Assembly (NCBI RefSeq): GCF_001897285.1
Contig: NZ_MKSM01000108.1
Span: 13,568-53,070, forward strand
Length of the DNA: 39,503 nt
Source: Nitrobacter sp. 62-23
Lineage (GTDB): Bacteria > Pseudomonadota > Alphaproteobacteria > Rhizobiales > Xanthobacteraceae
Reading direction: 5' to 3'
Of this stretch, positions 1 to 7,010 are shown one piece after another. Position 1 is the stretch's first letter. Each line of letters begins with the position of its first letter. A program made the position numbers and the translations under genes. The notes under the pieces were generated by a model that was not told the DNA's origin, did no database searches, and worked only from the letters and a program-made list of their open reading frames with translations.

Positions 1-578
1 CCGCCGGCAATGTCTCGGCGGACGCCAGCCTGAGCTTCACTCTCGATACTGCCGCTGCCGTGCCGCCATCCGTGGCACTCGCCACCGACAGCGGCGTTGC
101 GGGTGATGGCGTCACCAACGTTGGCACCGTCAACGTCTCCAGCCTCGAAGCCGGCGCGAGCTGGGAGTACGCGGTCAACGGCGGTGCGTTCGTCGCAGGC
201 AGCGGGACCAGCTTCACGCTGACCGGTGACGGCGCGAAGAGCGTGCTGGTGCATCAGACCGATGCCGCCGGCAACGTCTCGGCGGATGCCTCGCTGGCCT
301 TTACGCTCGACACCACGGTTGCCGCGCCGCCACCCGTGGCGTTGGCCACCGACAGCGGCGTTGTGGGTGATGGCGTCACCAATGTCGGCACGGTCAATGT
401 CTCCAGTCTGGAAGCCGGCGCGAGCTGGGAGTATGCAGTCAACGGCGGTGCGTTCGTCGCCGGCAGCGGCAACAGCTTCATGCTGACCGGCGACGGGCCG
501 AAGAGCGTGCTGGTGCATCAGACCGATGCCGCCGGCAACGTCTCGGGCGATGCCTCGCTGGCCTTTACGCTCGACACG
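1..578 (+). repeat. 264-bp tandem coding repeat (Ig-like domain array)
   Basis: Matching points such as the AGNVS codons recur at 6, 270 and 534, a spacing of exactly 264 bp (88 codons). Two full units and the end of an earlier one are visible. They differ at only a few positions, for example SGVAGD versus SGVVGD and SADAS versus SGDAS. The array runs off the left edge, so the true copy number is unknown. Confidence 0.93.
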
Positions 579-1529
579 GTCACCTCGGATACCATCACGA
601 CGTCCGGCGGATCGGTGACGAGTGCCGCGCAGACCGTCCAGGGCACCGGAGAGGTGGGAGCCAAGGTTCAGTTGCTCGATGGCAGCAATCCGCTGGGGAC
701 GGAGGTGGTCGTCGATTCCACAGGTCATTGGTCGGCTGCCGTGACGCTTGTCGGGAACGGCAATCACGTCATCACGGCAGCGGCAACCGATATCGCCGGG
801 AACAATGCGAGCAGCAATGCGATTACACTGACATTAGGCAATTCCGACGTGATCAGCCAGCCCGGCCAGACTGTCGTCCATGGAACCGGCGGCAGCGATC
901 ACATCGTCGTCCAGGCGGGCAACTTGCTGGTCGCTGCCGGCTCCGGGGATGATGTTCTATCTCTCTCCCCACAGACATCTCTCGGCATTCATCTGCTCGA
1001 CGGAGGCGCCGGCACGGATACGCTCGACGTGTCGGGAACGACCATCGGCGTTTCAGTCAACCTTTCCTCCGGTTACGCGACTGGCAGCCAGGTCGGGCTG
1101 TCAGTGTTCAGTTCCATTGAGAACGTCATTGGCGGTTCGGGCAACGACACGATCACTGGCAACAGCGCTGCAAATCGACTTGATGGCGGCGGCGGTCGCG
1201 ACATCATCCGCGCCGGCGGCGGTAATGACACGATTATTGGTGGTGCGGGCAACGACACTCTGACCGGGGGGAGCGGCAACGATAGCTTCGTCTTCCGCCC
1301 CAATTTCGGCAAGGACGTTATCACGGACTTCCAGGTGGGCAGCGCCAGAGCGGCTTCCGCTCACGATGTCCTCGATCTGCATGGTCTTGGCTTCACGTCG
1401 ATCCAGGACGTGCTTGATCACACCGATCCTGGCTCAAACGCAGTCATCCACGCCGGCCTCGACGATATTACGCTGCTCGGCGTCACCAAGGGACAGCTTA
1501 CGACACATCAGTTCGATCTCTTGATCTAA
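1..1529 (+). CDS. RTX/Ig-like repeat adhesin or toxin, type I secreted (5' truncated)
   Basis: The reading frame is open from the window edge (first full codon at 3), so only the C-terminal part of a larger secreted protein is seen. It starts with near-identical 88-residue Ig-like repeats. A different Ig-like domain follows (about nt 575-840), then an RTX block (about nt 1120-1290) with glycine/aspartate nonapeptides such as GGSGNDTIT and GGAGNDTLT that bind calcium outside the cell. The end, with FGKDVITDF and then a non-repetitive tail finishing in FDLLI, is typical of an uncleaved C-terminal type I secretion signal. An ABC exporter and a fusion protein follow directly, which fits a T1SS substrate. 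The role is probably adhesion or biofilm formation; the missing N-terminus prevents a finer call. An internal GTG at 60 is not a credible start because the repeat continues upstream of it. Confidence 0.88.
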   Translation, partial: AGNVSADASLSFTLDTAAAVPPSVALATDSGVAGDGVTNVGTVNVSSLEAGASWEYAVNGGAFVAGSGTSFTLTGDGAKSVLVHQTDAAGNVSADASLAFTLDTTVAAPPPVALATDSGVVGDGVTNVGTVNVSSLEAGASWEYAVNGGAFVAGSGNSFMLTGDGPKSVLVHQTDAAGNVSGDASLAFTLDTVTSDTITTSGGSVTSAAQTVQGTGEVGAKVQLLDGSNPLGTEVVVDSTGHWSAAVTLVGNGNHVITAAATDIAGNNASSNAITLTLGNSDVISQPGQTVVHGTGGSDHIVVQAGNLLVAAGSGDDVLSLSPQTSLGIHLLDGGAGTDTLDVSGTTIGVSVNLSSGYATGSQVGLSVFSSIENVIGGSGNDTITGNSAANRLDGGGGRDIIRAGGGNDTIIGGAGNDTLTGGSGNDSFVFRPNFGKDVITDFQVGSARAASAHDVLDLHGLGFTSIQDVLDHTDPGSNAVIHAGLDDITLLGVTKGQLTTHQFDLLI

Positions 1530-1553
1530 GCCATTGCAGGCAAGAGTTCGCGG

Positions 1554-3314
1554 ATGGTGAGCACCGTAGCATCATCGGGTAAAAGTTCTGCTCCGGGCCG
1601 GACGGCGGAGCTTGCGACGGCGTTGGGAACGTGCCGGAACGCTTTCCTGGCCCTTGCGACTGCGAGCGCGCTCGTGAACGTGCTGTACCTCACCGGTTCG
1701 TTCTACATGCTCATGGTCTACGATCGGGTCATTCCGAGCCAGAGCATTCCGACGCTGGTCGGTTTGTCGATGCTAGCGCTCGGCCTGTTCACCTTTCAGG
1801 GGGTGCTGGATTTCCTGCGCGGGCGCATTCTGGTGCGAGTTGCCGGAAGTTTTGGGCATGATCTTGGGATTCGCGTCTATGGCGTGATTCCCAACCTGGC
1901 TTTGACGACACGCAGCCAGGGTGACGGTCTGCAGCCGCTGCGTGATCTGGATCAGATCCGCCAATTCATGTCGGGGGCGGGGCCCCTCGCTTTGTGTGAC
2001 CTTCCGTGGCTGCCGATTTACCTTGCGATCTGCTTTGCGTTTCACGTCTGGATCGGCGTTGCGGCGCTGGTCGGTGCTCTCCTTCTCGGATCTGTCGCTC
2101 TGCTGACGGATGTCTATACGCGTTCGCCGACGCTTGAGGCCGCCGGTCTTGCATCGCATCGCAATGCCGTCACCGAAGCCTCTCGCCGCAACGCCGAGGT
2201 TCTGCGTGCTATGGGAATGGGCCCAAGCATGGCCACGAAGTGGCGGGACATCAACGAACAGTATCTGCAAGGGCAGCAGCGGGCGATCGATGCCAACAAT
2301 GGCTTCAGTTCCCTGTCGCGCGTGCTCCGGATGACGCTTCAATCCGCGGTACTCGGCATTGGCGCCTGTCTCGTCATCAGGCAGGAAGCCACCGCGGGTA
2401 TTATCATCGCCGGCTCGATTTTGTCGGCGCGCGCGCTTTCGCCGGTGGACCAGCTTATCGCCAACTGGCGCGGTCTGGTGTCCGCGCGTCAGAGCTGGCG
2501 CCGGCTGCAGGACCTTTTGACCGCAGTTCCTGAAGCTCCCGATCGAATGCCGTTGCCGGCTCCATCGCGCAGTCTCTCGGTCGAAAATGTCGATGTTGTT
2601 CCGCCTGCGCAGACGGCGCGCGTGGTGCAGGGCGTCGTGTTCCATCTTGAGAAAGGCAGCGGTCTTGGGATCATCGGTCCGAGCGGATCCGGGAAATCCT
2701 GCCTGGCGCGCGTGATCGCCGGAGCATGGCGGCCGAGCGGCGGAATTGTCCGGCTCGATGAGGCGGCGACCGACCACTGGCCGGTTGCAGCCCTCGGCGC
2801 GCATATCGGATATCTGCCGCAGGATGTCGAATTGTTTGCTGGATCGGTTGCACAGAATATCGCACGCTTGGCCGAAACCCCGGACTCGGAGCGGGTCATC
2901 GCGGCGGCTCGTGCGGCGCATGTTCACGATCTGATTTCTCACCTTCCTAAAGGCTATGAAACCGAGATCGGGGAAGAGGGCATCGCGCTGTCAGCGGGGC
3001 AGCGTCAACGCATCGCGCTTGCGCGAGCGCTCTATGGCGATCCGTTCCTTGTGGTGCTCGACGAGCCGAATTCCAATCTCGACAGTGAAGGCGACGAGGC
3101 TCTGACCGCCGCGATCCTCGGGGTCCGTGCGCGAGGCGGCATTGTCGTCGTGATCGCTCATCGACCCAGTGCGCTTGCCGGCGTCGATCAGTTGATGATC
3201 ATGTCGCAGGGCCGGATGCAGGGCATGGGTCCGAAAGAGGAAATGCTTGGAAAATTCACCCAGCGGCCGACTCCGCCTCCTGCGGCAGCCGGGTTACGTG
3301 TTGTGCAGGAGTGA
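1554..3314 (+). CDS. prtD: Type I secretion system ABC permease/ATPase (PrtD/HlyB family)
   Basis: An inner-membrane exporter half-transporter that energises secretion of the upstream RTX protein. The N-terminal half (about residues 25-310) has several hydrophobic membrane segments of the type 1 ABC exporter fold. The C-terminal nucleotide-binding domain has Walker A GPSGSGKS (residues 375-382), the signature LSAGQRQR (from residue 479) and Walker B LVVLDEP (near residue 499), with an H-loop histidine in VIAHRPS. No C39 peptidase domain precedes the membrane domain, as expected for a substrate with an uncleaved C-terminal signal. Length (586 aa) is normal for PrtD-type proteins. The ATG lies 24 bp after the RTX stop and the gene overlaps the next one by 4 bp, so the three form an operon. 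The symbol is given by family. Confidence 0.93.
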   Translation: MVSTVASSGKSSAPGRTAELATALGTCRNAFLALATASALVNVLYLTGSFYMLMVYDRVIPSQSIPTLVGLSMLALGLFTFQGVLDFLRGRILVRVAGSFGHDLGIRVYGVIPNLALTTRSQGDGLQPLRDLDQIRQFMSGAGPLALCDLPWLPIYLAICFAFHVWIGVAALVGALLLGSVALLTDVYTRSPTLEAAGLASHRNAVTEASRRNAEVLRAMGMGPSMATKWRDINEQYLQGQQRAIDANNGFSSLSRVLRMTLQSAVLGIGACLVIRQEATAGIIIAGSILSARALSPVDQLIANWRGLVSARQSWRRLQDLLTAVPEAPDRMPLPAPSRSLSVENVDVVPPAQTARVVQGVVFHLEKGSGLGIIGPSGSGKSCLARVIAGAWRPSGGIVRLDEAATDHWPVAALGAHIGYLPQDVELFAGSVAQNIARLAETPDSERVIAAARAAHVHDLISHLPKGYETEIGEEGIALSAGQRQRIALARALYGDPFLVVLDEPNSNLDSEGDEALTAAILGVRARGGIVVVIAHRPSALAGVDQLMIMSQGRMQGMGPKEEMLGKFTQRPTPPPAAAGLRVVQE

Positions 3315-3319
3315 GTGCC

Positions 3320-4627
3320 GTGGCGCAGTTCGGACCGAAGCTACGGCGATCGTTGCTGACGCACACGATTGCCGTTGCCGTCGTCGGTATTCTGCTGCTC
3401 GGAGGTGTTGGCGGGTGGGCTGCGTCGACCGAATTTGCCGGGGCCGTCATCGCGCCGGGGCAGGTCGTGGTCGAATCTAACGTTAGAAAAGTGCAGCATC
3501 CAAGCGGTGGCGTCGTTGGTCAATTGCTTGTGCACGATGGCTCGCGGGTCGAGCTTGGCGATGTCTTGATCCGGCTGGATGAGACGCAGACGCGCGCTAA
3601 CCTGTCGATCATTGTCAAGGCACTGGACGAGTTGGAGGCACGCCAGGCTCGCGAGGAAGCCGAGCGCGACGCGAGTCCCGGCATTCAGTTTCCAAAAAGT
3701 CTTCTGGACCAGATGAGCGATCCCGACGTTGCGAAGTCGGTTCATGGCGAGCAGGAGCAATTCAAGATCCGTGGCCAGGCTCGCGACGGCCAGAAGCTGC
3801 AGCTTCGGGAGCGGATCGCGCAGCTCGGCGAGGAGGCCAACGGCTACGAAGCGCAGGTCTTATCCAAGGCCAATCAGATCGAGTGGATCGCCAAGGAACT
3901 GGTCGGGGTCAACGATCTTTGGGAGAAGAATCTGGTTCCTTACTCGCGGGTTACGGCGCTTGAGCGTGAGAAAGAGCGGCTGGAAGGCGAACGCGGTCAA
4001 TTGAGGGCGTCGATCGCGCAGACGAAGGGCAAGACGGCGGAAATACAGCTTCAGATATTACAGGTCGATCAGGACATGCGGGCTGAAGTCGGAAAAGATC
4101 TTGCGGAATTACGTGCAAAGCAGGCGGAACTGGTCGAGAAGCGCGTTGCCGCGGAGGATCAGCTCAGGCGTATAGATTTGCGCGCGCCGCAGAGTGGAGT
4201 GGTCTATCAACTCGCGGTTCATACCGTGGGCGGTGTCATCGGTCCGGGCGAGGTCACCATGCTGATCGTTCCCGACAATGACTCACTCGACGTCGAGGTC
4301 AGGATACAGCCGCAGGACATCGACCAGATCCAGATCGGACACAGGGCGGTGCTTCGCTTCAGCGCATTCAATCAGCGCACGACACCGGAATTGAACGGGA
4401 GCGTGAGCCGTATCGCGCCGGATGTCACCGAGGATCCCAAGACGGGCGTGCATTACTACACGGTCCGGATCAACATCCCCAAGGATGAGTTGACGCGGCT
4501 CGGTGATCTCAAGCTAGTGCCGGGAATGCCGGTGGAATCCTTCATGCAAACCGCGCCGCGAACGGTCATGTCTTATCTCCTTCGCCCATTCCACGACCAG
4601 CTGGCGCGTGCGTTCCGCGAAAAGTAG
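3320..4627 (+). CDS. prtE: Type I secretion membrane fusion protein (HlyD/PrtE family)
   Basis: Periplasmic adaptor joining the ABC exporter to an outer-membrane TolC-like channel. It has a short cytoplasmic N-terminus, one transmembrane helix (about residues 12-34), a lipoyl/barrel-sandwich half (GAVIAPGQVVVESN onward), a long charged coiled-coil hairpin rich in E, K, Q and R (about residues 90-290), and a returning lipoyl/beta-barrel part with DLRAPQSGVVYQL, a motif typical of the family. Two GTG starts are possible. The one at 3311 overlaps the exporter stop (GTGA), but the AGGAG at 3308-3312 sits 7 bp before the GTG at 3320, so the latter is chosen. No TolC-like gene is present nearby, so the outer-membrane component must be encoded elsewhere. 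Confidence 0.9.
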   Translation: MAQFGPKLRRSLLTHTIAVAVVGILLLGGVGGWAASTEFAGAVIAPGQVVVESNVRKVQHPSGGVVGQLLVHDGSRVELGDVLIRLDETQTRANLSIIVKALDELEARQAREEAERDASPGIQFPKSLLDQMSDPDVAKSVHGEQEQFKIRGQARDGQKLQLRERIAQLGEEANGYEAQVLSKANQIEWIAKELVGVNDLWEKNLVPYSRVTALEREKERLEGERGQLRASIAQTKGKTAEIQLQILQVDQDMRAEVGKDLAELRAKQAELVEKRVAAEDQLRRIDLRAPQSGVVYQLAVHTVGGVIGPGEVTMLIVPDNDSLDVEVRIQPQDIDQIQIGHRAVLRFSAFNQRTTPELNGSVSRIAPDVTEDPKTGVHYYTVRINIPKDELTRLGDLKLVPGMPVESFMQTAPRTVMSYLLRPFHDQLARAFREK

Positions 4628-4643
4628 GTGTGGAGTTGGAAAC

Positions 4644-4719
4644 CTAGTGTCCCGATTCCGAAGTTCGTATACCCTTGCAGCAACCTCTGATGCGAACTTC
4701 GGAATCAAAGGGACACTAG
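4644..4719. repeat. Palindromic intergenic element 1
   Basis: A long imperfect inverted repeat. The left arm (4644-4667) begins CTAGTGTCCC and ends GAAGTTCG. The right arm (4693-4719) is its reverse complement except for a 3-nt insertion after CTAGTGTCCC (read on the minus strand). The loop is about 25 nt. It lies just after the T1SS operon, so a folded transcript could also limit read-through, but there is no clean T-run. The CTAG ends and the shared core with the next element suggest a REP-like mobile palindrome. Confidence 0.82.
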
Positions 4720-4732
4720 CAACTTTATGATT

Positions 4733-4810
4733 CTAGTATGGTTTAGGTTCAGAAGTTCGCTTGACGGACTTGATTGAGCACTGAAGCAAACTTCTGAACC
4801 ACCACACTAG
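4733..4810. repeat. Palindromic intergenic element 2
   Basis: A second hairpin 13 bp after the first. The left arm (4733-4762) runs CTAGTATGGTTTAGGTTC then AGAAGTTCGCTT. The right arm (4784-4810) is its reverse complement apart from two substitutions and a 3-nt gap. It shares with element 1 the CTAG ends, the CAGAAGTTCG/CGAAGTTCG core and a 3-nt indel at the same place in the stem, here on the opposite arm. The two are therefore related copies. Confidence 0.82.
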
Positions 4811-5158
4811 CATTGAAACCATCGATATAATCGCCTTTTTGGTCTCGTCACCTGCTTGAGGCCCTAGAGCTTCTTCACGGCGCATGCCGCGTGGGCGGGA
4901 TTGAAGTTTCTGACGAACGCTATGGGGCGGAAACAGAATATGCGCCCTTGGGGGCATTGTATCGTTCGCGGTCGGGCTGAAAGCACCAGCTCCTCTTTTT
5001 CGACAAAGGCGACGGGCTGAGAAGCCGCCATCCGCTAAGGCAATGTGTTGCGGATTGGTGGCGGAATACAGCTTCGAATGACGACAATAGTAACTGCTAC
5101 ACTGCCGTAGTTGCCCGTCCGGAATCGGCGTTGTAGATGTTCGCTGAGGGAGGAGGTT
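4811..5158. other. Intergenic stretch without recognisable genes
   Basis: No credible gene on either strand. The long minus-strand frame across here (4733-5575) has the composition of a shadow frame and runs through the palindrome and the kinase-like gene. Base composition is less GC-rich than the flanking operons. The promoter of the kinase-like gene presumably lies in the last 150 bp, but no clear -35/-10 pair stands out. Confidence 0.5.
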
Positions 5159-5710
5159 ATGCATATCGCGGTGACAGGTACGCATGGTATCGGCAAGACG
5201 ACGTTTATCGACGACTTCACGTCCGTTCACGACTATCAAAGCGTGCCGGAGTCCTATTGGCTTCTCGAGCAGCAAGGCATGCCATTTGCCAATGGCGCAA
5301 CGATAACTGATCTTGAAGTGCAGCTTGCCGAAAGCTGTAAGCTTATCCTGAATCATGACGACGACCGCGATGTGATCTTTGATCGCTGTCCGCTCGACTT
5401 TCTCGCCTATTTGGAGGTTGTCAGCGCTGGCGAAGGCTTTGAGTGGCTTCCGAGTGGCCGTGAACTGGCCAATATAAGCAAAGCACTTGCCATGCTTGAT
5501 GTGGTGATTTTTGTCCCGCTCGCATCTCCCGATGAGATCCCAATCCAGATCGAACGTCCTCGATTGCGGAGCCAAGTAGACCGCTGCCTCAAGACTATGC
5601 TTCGCGAAGATGATCTCGGACTATTGCACAACGGACCACGCATTGTAGAGGTCGCTGGCTCCCGGGCCCAACGTGTGGAGATGGCGAACTCGCTTCTTGG
5701 ACTGACATAG
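5159..5710 (+). CDS. P-loop NTPase, AAA_28/nucleoside-kinase-like, orphan
   Basis: A 183-residue single-domain P-loop protein. Walker A is GTHGIGKTT at residues 7-15. A DRCPLD motif at 75-80 matches the DR(S/C) motif after the third strand in deoxynucleoside-kinase-like folds, where the aspartate acts in phosphoryl transfer. A hydrophobic strand LDVVIFVPL follows (about 113-121), then an arginine-rich segment (RPRLRSQVDR) resembling a lid. This suggests small-molecule phosphorylation, but the substrate is unknown. The ATG at 5159 is preferred because GGGAGGAGG at 5148-5156 lies just ahead; an in-frame start at 5111 would add a non-conserved basic leader. The gene stands alone between repeats and is less GC-rich than its surroundings, consistent with horizontal acquisition. 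Confidence 0.75.
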   Translation: MHIAVTGTHGIGKTTFIDDFTSVHDYQSVPESYWLLEQQGMPFANGATITDLEVQLAESCKLILNHDDDRDVIFDRCPLDFLAYLEVVSAGEGFEWLPSGRELANISKALAMLDVVIFVPLASPDEIPIQIERPRLRSQVDRCLKTMLREDDLGLLHNGPRIVEVAGSRAQRVEMANSLLGLT

Positions 5711-5714
5711 GCAA

Positions 5715-5900
5715 TCAGAGCGTTGGCTTCAGCCAGTTTTCTCTCCAAAAGCTGCCTGTCGACGAATCGCGCGAGCCGGCATCCGAACACCCGCTAGGCC
5801 GCCGGCCATTCCTGATGCATGTCCGATAGTTCCACGGCACGATGTAGCTACCGGCCCAAACGCCCCGTTCGGCTCTTTCGGCCTCCTTTCGTATCGACAA
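5715..5900 (-). pseudogene. Probable remnant of a staphylococcal-nuclease-like (thermonuclease) gene, C-terminal part
   Basis: The minus-strand frame from 5900 down to 5715 reads KEAERAERGVWAGSY, then IVPWNYRTC and GCSD. This resembles the last helix and tail of rhizobial SNase-family proteins (AxxAxxGxWxGxFxxPWxYR). No SNase catalytic core can be read upstream in this or the other two minus frames, and no good start codon or ribosome site is present. It is therefore called a decayed 3' fragment. The call rests on motif recall, not alignment. Confidence 0.35.
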
Positions 5901-6225
5901 ATTCCACTGCGGCTGATCGAAGTCGGCACCGCCAGTCGGGTTTTGAAGGACACTCTTTGTGGCGCTGACGGTGAAACAGATCGAAAATTCGCGCTCGGGC
6001 GGCAGCCTTCGAGACGGCGAGGTGACGTGTCTTCGGCTGGACCTGGATCGCGGCGGCTGGCCTTGAATTGTCCCGCTTCAAGAGTCCCGCGACCGAATAA
6101 AGACCGGTACGTAACCGGTGGCGACGGCTCATGTAACTGTGGCAAGCCTTTTCCGCCGATCCGGATAAACGAACGCGTCGCCGCGAAGCCATCGCCCATC
6201 GAATCGGTGCCAAAACTGAATCGCG
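5901..6225. other. Non-coding or decayed sequence
   Basis: Several short overlapping frames exist on both strands (for example 5943-6230 plus and 5848-6213 minus). None has a recognisable domain, plausible amino-acid composition or ribosome site. It may be the decayed 5' part of the nuclease remnant or other eroded sequence. Confidence 0.4.
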
Positions 6226-6333
6226 TCTAGAGCCTATCCGCTTCTGATAGAATTAGAAGCCGGACTCTATGATTTTGATTTGACGCGTTTTCTTCACGCG
6301 AGCCGGTCCCCACTTCCGCTCGAAAACGCTATA
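6226..6333 (+). repeat. Dispersed ~100-bp intergenic repeat, copy A
   Basis: Begins TCTAGAGCCTATCCGCTTCT with a hairpin CGCTTCTGAT-AGA-ATTAGAAGCCG, continues through TTGACGCGTTTTCTTCACGCG and ends CGCTCGAAAACGCTATA. Related copies lie at 12263-12306 (first half only), 25121-25203 (opposite strand) and 27626-27723. This sequence style is familiar from intergenic regions of Bradyrhizobium-type genomes. Confidence 0.85.
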
Positions 6334-6445
6334 GTGGTACGGCAAATTCATTTAAGCACCCACCGACCGTCATATCCGGTGTGCTCGCCCGCCTTGATCT
6401 GACATGGTAGGAAGCGCGTTTGTATTCCGTCCATGGAGATTTGGT

Positions 6446-6715
6446 ATGGATTTTGAAATGGTTTTTGCGGCCGCGTTGCTCACTGACGACATACTCGCTG
6501 CAATTCATGACTTACATGCCTACTCCAACGGGGGCGGAACCTCCATTAGCCGCGACAAGATTCGTTCAATCGTCGATAAGTATGTGATGTTCGACGACGA
6601 GGATTTTCCACGTCTTCGCAATGATGTGGACTGGGACGCTGTTGTGACGTATTGGCGCAAAGCGGTCGCGGACATGGAAAGGGCAAGCAAGGGGGAAATT
6701 CCCGTGTACAAATAA
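6446..6715 (+). CDS. Small hypothetical protein (89 aa)
   Basis: An acidic, soluble-looking protein with no signal peptide or membrane segment and no family recognised. It contains a predicted helical N-terminus (MDFEMVFAAALLTDDILAAI), a glycine-containing loop, and a DWDAVVTYWRKAVADMERA helix near the end. ATG 6446 is chosen because GGAG at 6435-6438 is 7 bp upstream; the in-frame start at 6404 lacks a ribosome site. It stands alone between the repeat copy and the autotransporter. Codon use looks native enough for a real gene, but function cannot be inferred. Confidence 0.6.
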   Translation: MDFEMVFAAALLTDDILAAIHDLHAYSNGGGTSISRDKIRSIVDKYVMFDDEDFPRLRNDVDWDAVVTYWRKAVADMERASKGEIPVYK

Positions 6716-7010
6716 GCCTCGGGAGCAATCCGAAAGCGACAGGCTCGAAGCTTGGCGGGCAAATCCACAGCCGCCTGCGGTGATTGCATGAAGAGTGCCG
6801 TCCATGCGCGGATTTTCGGCAAATGAATTTTTGAAATGGATGGCGGCGCAGGTGTTAGCTGAATGTTTGTGTTAGCTGAATATTTGCGCCGCGTGAAGTT
6901 TGGACGGTTTGGTTGCGATAACGGATAGCGCGATTATGACCGATATAACCTGCTACGCCTCCTCATTGCGGTGACGGACTCTCGATAAAGACGAAGGGGG
7001 CGGATCGGCT
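6716..7010. other. Intergenic region with a 17-bp tandem repeat
   Basis: This lies downstream of both the orphan gene and the autotransporter, which converge here. No gene is supported. A 17-bp direct repeat, GTTAGCTGAATRTTTGY, occurs twice in tandem at 6854-6870 and 6871-6887. No convincing hairpin with a T-run was found for either strand. Confidence 0.5.

Noticed and set aside
4733-5575. Minus-strand 280-codon frame through the palindrome and kinase-like gene
   Set aside because: It runs through an inverted repeat and opposite a motif-bearing gene; the protein shows no domain.
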